In this document: one piece after another, positions 44,267 through 53,933 of the stretch
How the letters are laid out: every line of letters starts with the position of its first letter
How positions within the stretch are numbered: position 1 is the first letter of the stretch
Origin: Devosia sp. FJ2-5-3
Lineage (GTDB): Bacteria > Pseudomonadota > Alphaproteobacteria > Rhizobiales > Devosiaceae
NCBI RefSeq assembly: GCF_029201545.1
Contig: NZ_CP104007.1
Coordinates: 716,501 to 780,500, forward strand
Direction: 5' to 3'
Length of the DNA stretch: 64,000 nt
Program-made: the position numbers and the translations under genes
The notes under the pieces: model-generated
The model's database searches: none
Told to the model about the DNA's origin: nothing
What the model saw: the letters and a program-made list of their open reading frames with translations, nothing else

Positions 44267-44995
44267 TCAGACTCGGTCGAAATTGCTGGGCAGGATGATC
44301 ATGTCGCGGATGGTCACGCTCCGGCGCCGCGTGAGCATGAAGAGAATGGCTTCGGCGACATCTTCCGGCTCGATCAGCCCACCCGCTTCCCGCGCCTTGC
44401 GCAGATTTTCCTCCGGCCAGTCGGCGAGCAGGGCGGAGACGACCGGGCCAGGCGAAATCTGTGCCACCCGAACGCCATGGGGGATCATCTGTCGGCGCAT
44501 GCCCTGCACGAAACTGGTGATCGCCCATTTCGAGCCGGAGTAGACCGGTTCCCAATAGGTGGGGAAGTGCCCGGCCACCGAGCAGGTGACAAGGATGTCT
44601 CCCGTCCTGCGCGCGATCATGTGGGGCACAACGGCATGAACGTTCTTCATCACCGCGTTGACATTGAGATTGAGCATGCGGTCGATGGCTTCGGGCGTGG
44701 TCTCGGTGAGATCTCCGCCGATATAGACGCCTGCGTTGCAATGCAGGATGTCGATATGGCTGACCTTGTCGAGAATTTCCGGCACCATGGCATTGCAGCT
44801 TTGGAGATCGAGGAGGTCGGTGACCTGGGCAATGGCCCTCTCGCCGAGCTCCGCCGTCAGGGCCGCAAGCGCGGTCTCGTTGCGATCCACGAGCACCACC
44901 ATGGCCCCTTCCGCAAGCAGGGCCTTCGTCGTTGCCAATCCAATCCCCGACGCAGCGCCGGTAACAACCGCGATCTTATCGTGCACGGACAACAC
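44267..44995 (-). CDS. SDR family oxidoreductase
   Basis: Classical short-chain dehydrogenase/reductase of 242 residues. The cofactor motif is TGAASGIG, the NNAG-equivalent is HCNAG, the catalytic Ser lies in TCSVAG, and the Tyr-x-x-x-Lys is YSGSK. The acidic residue after the second strand (VLVDRNE) predicts NAD rather than NADP. Closest in layout to polyol or ribitol dehydrogenase-type SDRs, but the substrate is unknown. It is divergent from the cellulose operon across about 180 bases and convergent with the glycine-rich protein gene. A link to polysaccharide metabolism is only positional. Confidence 0.87.
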   Translation of the reverse strand: MLSVHDKIAVVTGAASGIGLATTKALLAEGAMVVLVDRNETALAALTAELGERAIAQVTDLLDLQSCNAMVPEILDKVSHIDILHCNAGVYIGGDLTETTPEAIDRMLNLNVNAVMKNVHAVVPHMIARRTGDILVTCSVAGHFPTYWEPVYSGSKWAITSFVQGMRRQMIPHGVRVAQISPGPVVSALLADWPEENLRKAREAGGLIEPEDVAEAILFMLTRRRSVTIRDMIILPSNFDRV

Positions 44996-45110
44996 ACTCC
45001 TCCATCTGCATTCGACATGGGCCTAGGCGGGGTCGACACGCATGGTAATACTCAAAGGCCGATCACAATGCGGTTGAATCTTGCAATTCGCAATTACCAA
45101 GGGCCGCTCG

Positions 45111-45126
45111 TTAACCGCCGATTAAC
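45111..45126 (+). promoter_or_regulatory. CtrA-type box upstream of the cellulose operon
   Basis: TTAA (45111-45114), 7 bases, TTAAC (45122-45126): an exact match to the CtrA consensus TTAA-N7-TTAAC. It ends 51 bases before the bcsN start codon. Confidence 0.6.
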
Positions 45127-45177
45127 ACTCTTCATCGACCTTTGGGGAGACCGCAAAGGCTCTAAACCTTTGTTAAT

Positions 45178-46119
45178 ATGCGAGCGCAAAGGGCAGTTTT
45201 GTCTGTGATATCAGTTCACACGCCACGAAGCGGGCGGTGGGCCCTAAAGGTGCTGGGGACGCTGGCGCTTGCAAGCCTGCTCGGCGCCTGCGCCACCACC
45301 AGCGATGCGCCCGTCAGTGAAGCACGCATCATCACGCCAGCCGATGCCCTCATCATCCCGCCCCCCGGCGGTCCGGGGATCGTGACTGTTGCCTCGACCA
45401 CTTTTCCCAACGCCGTCCGGCAGGACATCTCCCTGGCCACCAATGCGCGGACCCCGGGCGAGAACAAGATCAGCATTGTGCGCTTCACTGCAAAAGGTGG
45501 CGATGGCAGCGATGCGCGCCTGCGCGACATACCGTTTACCCAGGTCAATTTGACCGAGGAGGCCCTTGCGGCCTGGCCCGGCACGGGCATGGCGGTTTCG
45601 CCATACTATGTGCAGAACGCCTATGGACCCTTCGGCTATGCCATCGGCAAGCCGGCAACAGGGGATACCTGCATCTATGCTTGGCAGCGCATCAGTCCCA
45701 CGCTAAAGCCTTCGGGTGCCGTGGATCGTGGCACCATCAATATCCGTCTGCAGCTTTGCCGCCGGGGCGCCAGCGAACAAAGCCTGCTCGAGATCATGTA
45801 CAAGCTCCGGCTCAATGCCGCGGTGTTCCCGCCAAATGCGGCGCCCGCCGCAATCGGGCGCATCGGTATTCCAGTGCGTCCCATCGGGGCCGCAGGGTTC
45901 AGCGAGGTCATTCCCTCGGCCCCGGCGGCAGCCCCGCAGCCGCGCAGAACGCAAACCGTTGTCACCACGGCAACAACACCGGTCACGGTAGCGCCGCCGC
46001 CGGCAGGTGCGCCGATCGTGCCCTCGCCGACCGGCACGGCGACCGGGACAGGACCGGTTGTCCCCAGACCGCCCTCGGGCAATGTCACTATTCCTTCGCC
46101 GCCTTCCTCCGGCGACTAG
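45178..46119 (+). CDS. bcsN: Cellulose biosynthesis protein BcsN
   Basis: Lipoprotein of 313 residues, recognised as the BcsN family found in cellulose clusters of Hyphomicrobiales. The signal peptide carries a lipobox (LLGACA, Cys near residue 38). The domain runs to about residue 225 with two further Cys (TCIYAWQR, QLCRRG), and a low-complexity Pro/Ala/Thr tail of about 85 residues follows. Its biochemical role is unknown; location predicts action on the periplasmic side of the synthase. It is the first gene of the bcs operon, 18 bases before bcsA. The ATG at 45178 lacks a good ribosome site; a GTG at 45205 preceded by AAAGGG is an alternative. Confidence 0.85.
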   Translation: MRAQRAVLSVISVHTPRSGRWALKVLGTLALASLLGACATTSDAPVSEARIITPADALIIPPPGGPGIVTVASTTFPNAVRQDISLATNARTPGENKISIVRFTAKGGDGSDARLRDIPFTQVNLTEEALAAWPGTGMAVSPYYVQNAYGPFGYAIGKPATGDTCIYAWQRISPTLKPSGAVDRGTINIRLQLCRRGASEQSLLEIMYKLRLNAAVFPPNAAPAAIGRIGIPVRPIGAAGFSEVIPSAPAAAPQPRRTQTVVTTATTPVTVAPPPAGAPIVPSPTGTATGTGPVVPRPPSGNVTIPSPPSSGD

Positions 46120-46137
46120 GCCGCCACGGGAGCGAAT

Positions 46138-48309
46138 ATGTCGAAAGCGCTGACGATCCTCATCTGGCTGGCTATGTCCCTTGCCATGCTGGTCATCATC
46201 ACCATTCCGGTGAGCCTGCAGGTGCACCTGGTCATGGCGGTGCTGTTCATCCTGGCCATGGCGGGGATCAAGTTGCTGCGGCTTGACGGCAATTGGCGCC
46301 TGCTGCTGTTGACGTTCGGCACGGTCATCGTGCTGCGCTATGCGTTCTGGCGCACGACGAGCACCATTCCCCCGATCGAGCAATGGGCCGACTTCATCCC
46401 GGGGCTGATCCTCTACCTTGCCGAGATGTACTGCATTCTCATGCTGTTCCTCAGCCTGTTCGTGGTTATCCGGCCCATTCCCCCGCGTCCCTCGGTCCGA
46501 TTGCGCCCGGACGATCCGGTGCCCTTCGTGGATGTCTTCATCCCGACCTATAACGAGGATTATGACCTTTTGGCCGGCACGCTCGCCGCAGCCAAGGCAA
46601 TCGACTATCCGGTGGACCGGTTCAAGGTCTGGCTGCTCGACGACGGCGCCACCGAGGCCAAGCGCAACAGCTCGGACGCAGAGGCCGCCGTCGTTGCCCA
46701 AGAGCGGTATGACCAATTGCGCCAGCTCTGCGACGAGTTGGGGTGCCACTATCTGACGCGTGCGCGCAACGAGCATGCCAAGGCCGGCAATCTCAACAAT
46801 GGCCTGGCCCATTCCTCCGGCGAGTTCGTCGCCGTGTTTGACGCCGACCATGCGCCGGCCCGCGATTTCCTTCAGGAAACCGTTCCCTATTTCGCCAGGG
46901 ACCATCGCCTCTTCCTCGTGCAGACCCCGCACTTCTTCCTCAATCCCGATCCGCTCGAGCGCAATCTGCGCACTTTCGAAGTCATGCCTTCGGAAAACGA
47001 GATGTTCTACGGCATCATCCAGCGCGGGCTCGATCGCTGGAATGCGGCGTTCTTCTGCGGCTCTGCGGCCCTGCTGCGCCGCGAGGCGCTCGAAGTGACC
47101 AATGGCTTTGCGGGTCGCAGCATCACCGAGGATTGCGAGACCGCGCTCGAGCTGCACAGCCGGGGCTGGAACTCGATCTATGTCGACCGCCCGCTGGTGG
47201 CGGGACTTCAGCCGGCGACATTTGCAAGCTTTATCGGCCAGCGCAGCCGATGGGCACAGGGCATGATGCAGATCATGCTGTTCAGTTTTCCGCTGTTCAA
47301 GCCGGGCCTGCGCGCCGCACAGCGCCTCGCCTATCTCTCTTCGACGATGTTCTGGCTGTTTCCACTGCCGCGCATCATCTTTCTCTTTGCGCCGCTGTTC
47401 TATCTCTTCTTCGATCTGCAGATCTTTACCGCTTCGGGCGGTGAGTTCGCGGCCTATACGCTGACCTATTTCGTCGTGAACCTGGTCATGCAGAACTCGC
47501 TCTTTGGGCGCTGGCGCTGGCCGTGGATCTCGGAACTCTACGAATATATCCAGTCGGTACACCTGCTCGGCGCCATTCTCTCGGTGCTGCGCAACCCGTC
47601 CAAGCCCACGTTCAATGTGACGGCAAAGGACGAGAGCGTCGACATTTCACGCCTCTCGGAGCTGGCGCGGCCCTTCTACATCATCTTCCTGCTGCTCGTG
47701 CTCACTGTCGGCATGACGATCTTCAAGGTCTTCAACGAGCCCTACCAGGCCGAAATCACCATGGTGGTGGGCGGATGGAACATCTTCAACCTGATCCTTG
47801 CCGGCTGCGCCCTGGGCGTGGTTTCCGAGCGGCGCGAAGTGCGGTCCAGCCGCCGGGTCAATGTCGAGCGCCGTTGCGAAGTGCGCGGCGCTGACGGCAA
47901 TTGGGCCAAGGGTGTCATCGTCAACGTTTCGAGTGGTGGCTTGGCCATGCGCCTGCCGGGAGGCCCCCTGGGGCTTGCCCGCGGCGCCTCCACGCTGATC
48001 CGCTTCACCCCGCAATCCGACACGGGGGGCAATGAAATGCCTGTTGCCGTGCGTTCCACGGGGTCGGAGGACAAGGGTGCGGTGCTCGGCTGTCGCTTCA
48101 CACCCCAGCGCGGGCAGGACTATCGCCTCATTGCCGACCTTCTCTACGCCAACTCGGCCACATGGCTGCAGCGCCAACAATCTCGCCAGGTCAATATCGG
48201 CATTCTGCGCGGTACTGTCCGCTTCCTTGGCGTCGCGCTCTACCAGACGGGAAGAGGCCTCGGATATCTCCTGCGCTTTGGCTCGAAGAGGAGCGGCGCC
48301 CATGATTGA
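46138..48309 (+). CDS. bcsA: Cellulose synthase catalytic subunit with PilZ domain
   Basis: Inner-membrane glycosyltransferase family 2 enzyme of 723 residues that polymerises UDP-glucose into cellulose and extrudes it. Catalytic motifs are all present: DDG (168-170), DAD (235-237), FFCGS (305-309), TED (330-332), and QRSRW (368-372). About eight membrane helices flank the catalytic domain. The C-terminal PilZ domain (about 565-665) has the cyclic-di-GMP RxxxR region in ERREVRSSRR and NVSSGG in place of D/NxSxxG, so activation by c-di-GMP is expected. It overlaps bcsB by 8 bases. This is the core of a complete type of cellulose system. Confidence 0.96.
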   Translation: MSKALTILIWLAMSLAMLVIITIPVSLQVHLVMAVLFILAMAGIKLLRLDGNWRLLLLTFGTVIVLRYAFWRTTSTIPPIEQWADFIPGLILYLAEMYCILMLFLSLFVVIRPIPPRPSVRLRPDDPVPFVDVFIPTYNEDYDLLAGTLAAAKAIDYPVDRFKVWLLDDGATEAKRNSSDAEAAVVAQERYDQLRQLCDELGCHYLTRARNEHAKAGNLNNGLAHSSGEFVAVFDADHAPARDFLQETVPYFARDHRLFLVQTPHFFLNPDPLERNLRTFEVMPSENEMFYGIIQRGLDRWNAAFFCGSAALLRREALEVTNGFAGRSITEDCETALELHSRGWNSIYVDRPLVAGLQPATFASFIGQRSRWAQGMMQIMLFSFPLFKPGLRAAQRLAYLSSTMFWLFPLPRIIFLFAPLFYLFFDLQIFTASGGEFAAYTLTYFVVNLVMQNSLFGRWRWPWISELYEYIQSVHLLGAILSVLRNPSKPTFNVTAKDESVDISRLSELARPFYIIFLLLVLTVGMTIFKVFNEPYQAEITMVVGGWNIFNLILAGCALGVVSERREVRSSRRVNVERRCEVRGADGNWAKGVIVNVSSGGLAMRLPGGPLGLARGASTLIRFTPQSDTGGNEMPVAVRSTGSEDKGAVLGCRFTPQRGQDYRLIADLLYANSATWLQRQQSRQVNIGILRGTVRFLGVALYQTGRGLGYLLRFGSKRSGAHD

Positions 48310-50527
48310 TCGCGTTTGGCTTGCCGGTCTGCTGATGTCCGTGGCGATGGTGCCGGCCATGGCACAGCCTGCTCCGTTCGACATGACGCCCGAGAGTGAT
48401 CTGGTCGAGCCGGCTCCGACCCCTTCCGTGCCCTTGCCTGTCGAGACAATCCCCGAGCCTGCTCCAGCTGGGCATTCGCGTTTTCTCCTGCCGACGCCCA
48501 GCGTGCGCCTCGCCGGGGAAGAGAGCCGACACGCGATCGTCTTCTACCTGACCGAGGCGGAGGCCCAGAGTCAGGCGCGCCTGCAGCTGAGCTATCTCAA
48601 CGCGGTTGTTGTGGCGCCGGAATATTCCAGCCTCAATTTTTCGATCAATCAGACGAGCGTTTCCCGCACCCCGATCGCTGCCGCCTCGGCACCGGGCGCT
48701 GTGAGCGTCGACATCCCTGCCGGCCTCTTGCGAGCCGGCGCCAATATCATCGAAATCCACGCCTCCCAGCGACACCGGACCGACTGCACTATTCAATCCA
48801 CCTATGAATTGTGGACGGATCTCGCGGCCGAGGGGCTGCAGCTCACCTTCCAGGACCCCGATGCCGGGCGGATAACCCAGCTTGCCGATGTCTCGGCGGT
48901 CGGCGTCGGCGCAGACGGGCAGACGCGATTGCGCCTTTTCGCGCCGGGCCTCAATGATCCGCAGACGATGAGTGCCGCGCTGCGCCTCGTCCAACAGGTG
49001 GCCATTGCCCTGCGCGTCGCCGACCCGCGCATTGAAGTCGTGGACGCACTTTCCTCCGCAGCGGAGCCCGGCGTCCTCGACGTCGTCATCGGCACCGCGG
49101 CATCATTGCCTGAAGAATTGGCCGAGATGCGCGGGGCGGCCGGCTCCGGGCCGCTGGCCACCATGGCCGTGCTCGATGGCGGCATGCCCACACTTGTGTT
49201 GTCGGGACCCGATTGGAGCAATATTGCGCGCACCGGCGCCGAAGTCCTCGCCGCCGCACCAGCCTCGCGGCCGCGTGTCGATCTGGGCTATGGCGCGCCC
49301 CTGCTCGAAGGCGGTGCACAGGTCGAACTCTCTTCGGTGGGCGCAGGCACGGTGGAGTTCAACGGGAGACGCTTCACCACGCGCTTCCAATTCGAACTGC
49401 CGCCCGATTTCTACGCCTATCGCTACGGCAATGCCGAGCTTGTCCTCGACGCGGCCTATTCGTCCGATGTGCAGCCAGGCAGCGAGATCGACATCTACAC
49501 CAATGGTCAGATCGCCTCGGCAACGCCATTGCTGCAGACCGATGGCGGTTTGCTGCGCAATACGATTATCCGCGTGCCGATGACCAATCTGCGGCCGGGG
49601 CGAAACGAGGTCGATATTGCCGTCAATCTCAACACCCGTTCGGACGCCTCCTGCGTGGCCGGCTGGACCGGACAAGCGCCGACGCGCTTTGTCTTTTCGG
49701 GTAGCTCGGAACTGCGCCTGCCCGACTATGCCCGCGCCGCAGCGCTGCCGGATCTGCGCCTGCTAACCGGTGCGGCCTGGCCCTATGCCCTGGAACAGGA
49801 TGTGCCCATCGTCGTCGGGCAGGACAGGGAATCCGAGATTGCCGCGCTCACTCTGGCGGCCCGGATTGCCACGGCTTCTGGTCTGGTTACGCCACTTTCG
49901 GTCGTGGCCGAAACGCAATTGCCCCCGGATCGCAACGGCTTCGTCGTCAAGCCGGCCTCTGCGCTGGCGCCTGATATCCTGTCGCGCGCCGGGCTCACCG
50001 ATGGACGCTTCGGCTCGACAGGGCGCGACTCCACAGTGCTCGACCAGTTTGCCTCCGGCTCGGTTGCCAACCCGCTGCCGGGCCCGGTCGCGTGGTTTCT
50101 TGATCGCGTCGGGCTGCAATTGGGAGATTTGCGCATAGTACCCGAACGGGACCAGGCCATTTCCATTGCCACTTCCGTGGCACTGTCGCAGGCGCGCCAG
50201 CCTGAGGGCGGGCTCTGGACGGTCCTGACCGCGCCCGATGGCGGGCGCCTGGTTTCCGGGGTGAACCAGTTGATCGAAACCCGGCATTGGCGCGAGATCA
50301 ATGGCCGCGTCAGCACGATCGCTCCCACCGACCAGACCATTACGGCCACATCGGCCGCCAATCCGGTGCTCAATGTCACCTCTTTCTCGCCCGCCAATCT
50401 CCGGCTCGTGGCCGCCAATTGGTTTTCCGCCAATATCTTGATGTTCACCGCACTGATCGCGGCGGCGTGCGTTCTGCTGATGACAGCAACCTCTCTCATG
50501 CTCAAACAGCTTGGACGCCGGCAATGA
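48302..50527 (+). CDS. bcsB: Cellulose synthase periplasmic subunit BcsB
   Basis: Periplasmic partner of BcsA, 741 residues. A signal peptide (about 1-22, ending AMAQ) and a Pro-rich linker precede the carbohydrate-binding and flavodoxin-like domains, recognisable by HASQRHRTDCTIQSTYELWTDL and SGPDWSNIARTGAEVLA. A C-terminal helix (about 713-735) anchors it next to BcsA and is needed for synthase activity in other species. The ATG at 48302 overlaps the bcsA stop by 8 bases; the frame is open further up inside bcsA. Its stop overlaps bcsZ by 4 bases (ATGA). Confidence 0.93.
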   Translation: MIDRVWLAGLLMSVAMVPAMAQPAPFDMTPESDLVEPAPTPSVPLPVETIPEPAPAGHSRFLLPTPSVRLAGEESRHAIVFYLTEAEAQSQARLQLSYLNAVVVAPEYSSLNFSINQTSVSRTPIAAASAPGAVSVDIPAGLLRAGANIIEIHASQRHRTDCTIQSTYELWTDLAAEGLQLTFQDPDAGRITQLADVSAVGVGADGQTRLRLFAPGLNDPQTMSAALRLVQQVAIALRVADPRIEVVDALSSAAEPGVLDVVIGTAASLPEELAEMRGAAGSGPLATMAVLDGGMPTLVLSGPDWSNIARTGAEVLAAAPASRPRVDLGYGAPLLEGGAQVELSSVGAGTVEFNGRRFTTRFQFELPPDFYAYRYGNAELVLDAAYSSDVQPGSEIDIYTNGQIASATPLLQTDGGLLRNTIIRVPMTNLRPGRNEVDIAVNLNTRSDASCVAGWTGQAPTRFVFSGSSELRLPDYARAAALPDLRLLTGAAWPYALEQDVPIVVGQDRESEIAALTLAARIATASGLVTPLSVVAETQLPPDRNGFVVKPASALAPDILSRAGLTDGRFGSTGRDSTVLDQFASGSVANPLPGPVAWFLDRVGLQLGDLRIVPERDQAISIATSVALSQARQPEGGLWTVLTAPDGGRLVSGVNQLIETRHWREINGRVSTIAPTDQTITATSAANPVLNVTSFSPANLRLVAANWFSANILMFTALIAAACVLLMTATSLMLKQLGRRQ

Positions 50528-51570
50528 ATTGTAATGTTCTGGGAGTGGCACTTGCGGCAACGCTCATGATCCCACCCGTTCCCGTTTCCGCTTCCACCAT
50601 CCTCCCGCAAGAATGGGAGAGCTATCGCACCGCCTATATCAGCGAGACGGGGCGGGTGGTGGACTATGCCAATAACAGCATCAGCCACAGCGAAGGGCAG
50701 GGCTATGGGCTCATCCTTTCCGTACTGGCCGATGACCGCGCGACGTTTGAGCGCGTCTGGGACTTTACCCGCACCGAATTGATGGTGCGGCATGACGGCC
50801 TTGCTGCCTGGCGCTGGGAGCCCGAGGCCGACCCGAAGATCACCGATCCCAACAACGCCACCGATGGGGACATATTGATCGCCTATGGCCTGGTCCTGGC
50901 TGGAGCGGCCTGGGACCAGCCCGCCTATACCGACATCGCCGCAGGCATGGTCCGGACCATCGGACACAATCTGCTCGTCGCAGTCGATGAACTGCCGGTC
51001 ATCCTGCCGGGTGCGGTGGGATTTGTCAGCCCGGAAACCGGCGCAGTGGTGCTCAACCCATCCTATTGGGTGTTCGAGACCATCCCAATCTTTGCCGAGA
51101 TCGATCCGACCATCAATTGGAATGCGGTCACCGAAAGCGGGCTTGACCTGCTGGAGCGCGCCGCTGGAACGAAGACCGGCCTACCTGCGGACTGGGTCGT
51201 CCTCGAAGGGGACGGCATCGTCCCGGCCGAGAATTTTCCACCAGAGTTCGGATATAACGGCATTCGGGTGCCGCTTTATCTGATGCGGGCGGGCCTCGAC
51301 CCAGCCTATCTCCAGCCTTTCCGCGCCAATGCCGATGAAACGGGCCTGCGCAAGGTCGATGTGGTGACCGGAGAGCTGCTCGAGCCGATCTCCGAGCCGG
51401 GCTATCGGCTGATCCAGGCCGCCATGGAATGCACGCTCTCCGATAAACCGATTCCGCCCGAACTGGCCCAGATGCAGGCAACCAGCTATTATGCAGCGAC
51501 CCTGCAATTGCTGGCGCTCGATCACCTGCGTCGAAATCGGCCTGATTGCCTCGAGAAAGGCCCCTGGTAA
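50524..51570 (+). CDS. bcsZ: Cellulase BcsZ (GH8)
   Basis: Periplasmic endo-beta-1,4-glucanase of 348 residues, needed for proper cellulose export. A signal peptide (about 1-23) is followed by the glycoside hydrolase family 8 domain. The proton donor Glu is in SHSEGQGYGL (residue 57) and the substrate-binding Asp in NNATDGDILIAY (114-116). Length and motif order match BcsZ rather than secreted GH8 xylanases. It starts by overlapping the bcsB stop, and its own stop overlaps the next start by one base (TAATG), so the operon is translationally coupled throughout. Confidence 0.94.
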   Translation: MNCNVLGVALAATLMIPPVPVSASTILPQEWESYRTAYISETGRVVDYANNSISHSEGQGYGLILSVLADDRATFERVWDFTRTELMVRHDGLAAWRWEPEADPKITDPNNATDGDILIAYGLVLAGAAWDQPAYTDIAAGMVRTIGHNLLVAVDELPVILPGAVGFVSPETGAVVLNPSYWVFETIPIFAEIDPTINWNAVTESGLDLLERAAGTKTGLPADWVVLEGDGIVPAENFPPEFGYNGIRVPLYLMRAGLDPAYLQPFRANADETGLRKVDVVTGELLEPISEPGYRLIQAAMECTLSDKPIPPELAQMQATSYYAATLQLLALDHLRRNRPDCLEKGPW

Positions 51571-53765
51571 TGCGGCTGAGTACCTATATCGCCGGGCTAA
51601 GCCTGTTGGGCAGCACCATGCTGCCCGCTTACGCCCAGGATGCCGCCATGCCGGCGCCGGCCCTTGCCGTCATGGCCCAGGATGCCCAGCTCGCTCAGCC
51701 GGTTCTGGGCGTGCGCCCCTTCATGGTGGCCCTGCCGCTCGCGCTGGGCAGCAATGGCCTTGCCGCTGAAGAGCCGGTCGTGCGTGGACAGCCTTCGGGC
51801 GCGGTCAAATCGCTGCTCGCCCAGGTCAGCGCCAATCCTCCCCCGTCGCAAAGCCCCGGCGCCGTCGATGAGACGGCCCTGCGCTATTTTGCGCAAAAGG
51901 GCGATGAAGTTCGGGTCCAGCGTGAAATCGAGCGCCTGCGCGCCCTGCATCCGGGTTGGGAGCCACCGTCAAATTTGCTGTCGCAGGACTATGTTCCCGA
52001 TCCGGATATCGTGTCGATCTGGGATATGTTCAGCGCCGGCGATTTCGCCGGCGCCCGCGCCGCCATTGCCGCCAAGCAGGCAGCGGACCCGAGCTTCGTG
52101 CCCTCGACTGATCTTCTGCAGAGCCTTGCCAATGGCGAGGCTACCATGCGCCTGCGCAATGCCTCCGATGCCGGCGACAACCAGACGGTTATCACCATTG
52201 CCGCCAACAGCCCGCAATTGCTGGTCTGCGCCTCGGTCGACAATCTCTGGCGGCTGGCCGAGGCCTTTGCGGAAACGGGTAGCCTTTCCCGCTCAGTCGA
52301 CGCCTATGCCTATGTCCTTTCCAACTGCACCGATACCGGGGAACGCTTCGCCACCATGCAGAAGGCGATGGAGCAACTGCCCCGCGCCGAGCTTGAGCCG
52401 CTCCTCCAGATGGAGCGCACCGACGAGGCGGGACTGGGCGAGTTCGCGGGGCTCCGGCTCGATCTGGCCCGTCGCGCCGTATCGGCGTCGCTCGATGGCG
52501 GACCGGCGCCCGGACCGGCCGATCTGGCGCTGCTCGAGCAATCGGCCACTGTCGAGAAGAACGGCGATGATCTCCAGCTTCTCGCCTATTTCGAACTCGG
52601 CCGGGATCGCCCCAATGAAGCCCGCAGGCTGTTCCAGACGGCCCATGATGCCGCCCCTACCGCAGCAACCGCCGAAGGGCTGGCCGTAACGCTGCTTCAG
52701 CTCCAGGATGGGGAAAAGGCCGAGGCCGTGCTGGCCTCCTACCGGGACGAGAGCGAAGAGCTGACCGCGCTCTATCTTCAGGCGGCTGCCGCGCTCCTCG
52801 CCACCGAACCGCGGAAGAACATCGGCGAGACAGTGCTCGGACGCATCGTCGACACGACGATGTCGGCACGCGATGCCAATACGGCCCAGGAGCTGGGCTG
52901 GTATTCCTATGCCTTCGGGCAGCCGCAGACCGCGGTGGAGTGGTTTACCGTTGCCCTTCGGTTCAAGTCCGATCTGGAGCCGGCCGCCTATGGCATGATG
53001 GTCGCTGCCAACGCGCTGGGCGATGCTGCGACGGTCGAGTCGATCCGCAGCCAGTGGGCCGGGCGTTCCGCCCGCATCACGGATTTCGGCAAGACGTCAG
53101 CGACCACTGTGGCTCCCGCCACGGCGCCCATCCCCGCTGCGGCCGCGCAGCGGCCCTCTGCCCCAGTGCAGGCGGCGCGCCCGGTCAATCAGGTGGCAAG
53201 CGAACTCAGCGTCCAGCAGGCTCCCCAGCGAGCCTCCGGCAGCCGTAGCTGCCAGGACTATGTGCCGGCGGCGAGTCTGTCCGCGTCGACCGCCCTCAGC
53301 CATGCCTGGTGCCTGATGGATCTCAATCGTCCTGCCCAGGCGGTGGATCATTTCGCCCGTGCGCTGCAATCGGGCTCGGAGCGGGTGCGCTCGGACGCGG
53401 CTTACGGCCAGTCGCTGGCCTATATTAGGCTCGGCCTGCCGCATGAGGCCGCCGTCGCTGCCGCCGCAGCGCCGGTGACCAATCAGCGGGCGCTCGAGCT
53501 CGAGGTTGCCATCCTCACCCAGCAGGCCACCAGCGCCTATGGCATTGGCGACTATGCCAAGGCGCTCGCCATCCTCGATGCCCGCTCCAATTATGCCGCC
53601 GAGCGCAATGACCTTCTGACCCTGCGCGCCTGGAGCTATTATCATCTCCGCCGCTATCGCGAAGCCCAGCGCATCTTTTCGGCCGTTGCTGCCACCGGCT
53701 ATGGCGAGGCCCTTGCCGGGCTAGACGCCGCGACCTCCGCGCTCGCCCGCTCGCTCGCCCAATAA
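51570..53765 (+). CDS. TPR-rich periplasmic protein ending the cellulose operon, BcsC-like without barrel
   Basis: Exported protein of 731 residues with a signal peptide (about 1-22, AYAQ). The rest is mainly helical tetratricopeptide-like repeats (for example [25 protein letters not shown] and [24 protein letters not shown]) with an Ala/Pro-rich linker near 510-560. In E. coli-type systems the last cellulose gene encodes BcsC, about 1,150 residues: TPR repeats plus a C-terminal outer-membrane barrel. Here no barrel-like strands or terminal aromatic signal are seen, so it is a TPR-only version. It could be the periplasmic scaffold handing cellulose to a separate porin. Its start overlaps bcsZ by one base. 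The exact family is uncertain. Confidence 0.8.
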   Translation: MRLSTYIAGLSLLGSTMLPAYAQDAAMPAPALAVMAQDAQLAQPVLGVRPFMVALPLALGSNGLAAEEPVVRGQPSGAVKSLLAQVSANPPPSQSPGAVDETALRYFAQKGDEVRVQREIERLRALHPGWEPPSNLLSQDYVPDPDIVSIWDMFSAGDFAGARAAIAAKQAADPSFVPSTDLLQSLANGEATMRLRNASDAGDNQTVITIAANSPQLLVCASVDNLWRLAEAFAETGSLSRSVDAYAYVLSNCTDTGERFATMQKAMEQLPRAELEPLLQMERTDEAGLGEFAGLRLDLARRAVSASLDGGPAPGPADLALLEQSATVEKNGDDLQLLAYFELGRDRPNEARRLFQTAHDAAPTAATAEGLAVTLLQLQDGEKAEAVLASYRDESEELTALYLQAAAALLATEPRKNIGETVLGRIVDTTMSARDANTAQELGWYSYAFGQPQTAVEWFTVALRFKSDLEPAAYGMMVAANALGDAATVESIRSQWAGRSARITDFGKTSATTVAPATAPIPAAAAQRPSAPVQAARPVNQVASELSVQQAPQRASGSRSCQDYVPAASLSASTALSHAWCLMDLNRPAQAVDHFARALQSGSERVRSDAAYGQSLAYIRLGLPHEAAVAAAAAPVTNQRALELEVAILTQQATSAYGIGDYAKALAILDARSNYAAERNDLLTLRAWSYYHLRRYREAQRIFSAVAATGYGEALAGLDAATSALARSLAQ

Positions 53766-53933
53766 TGCCGCCGCAGGGTTGAACCTGCCGGCCCGTTCTG
53801 GCAAACCTCATCCCACTCGACATGGACCCGGTGCAATTCCGGGTGGCTCTTCCGGCCGCCGATCCGCCGGACAATCCAGACATCGCCGTGCCAATCCATA
53901 TAGGCGCCGCGCAGATATTGCTGGACCCTCCCG

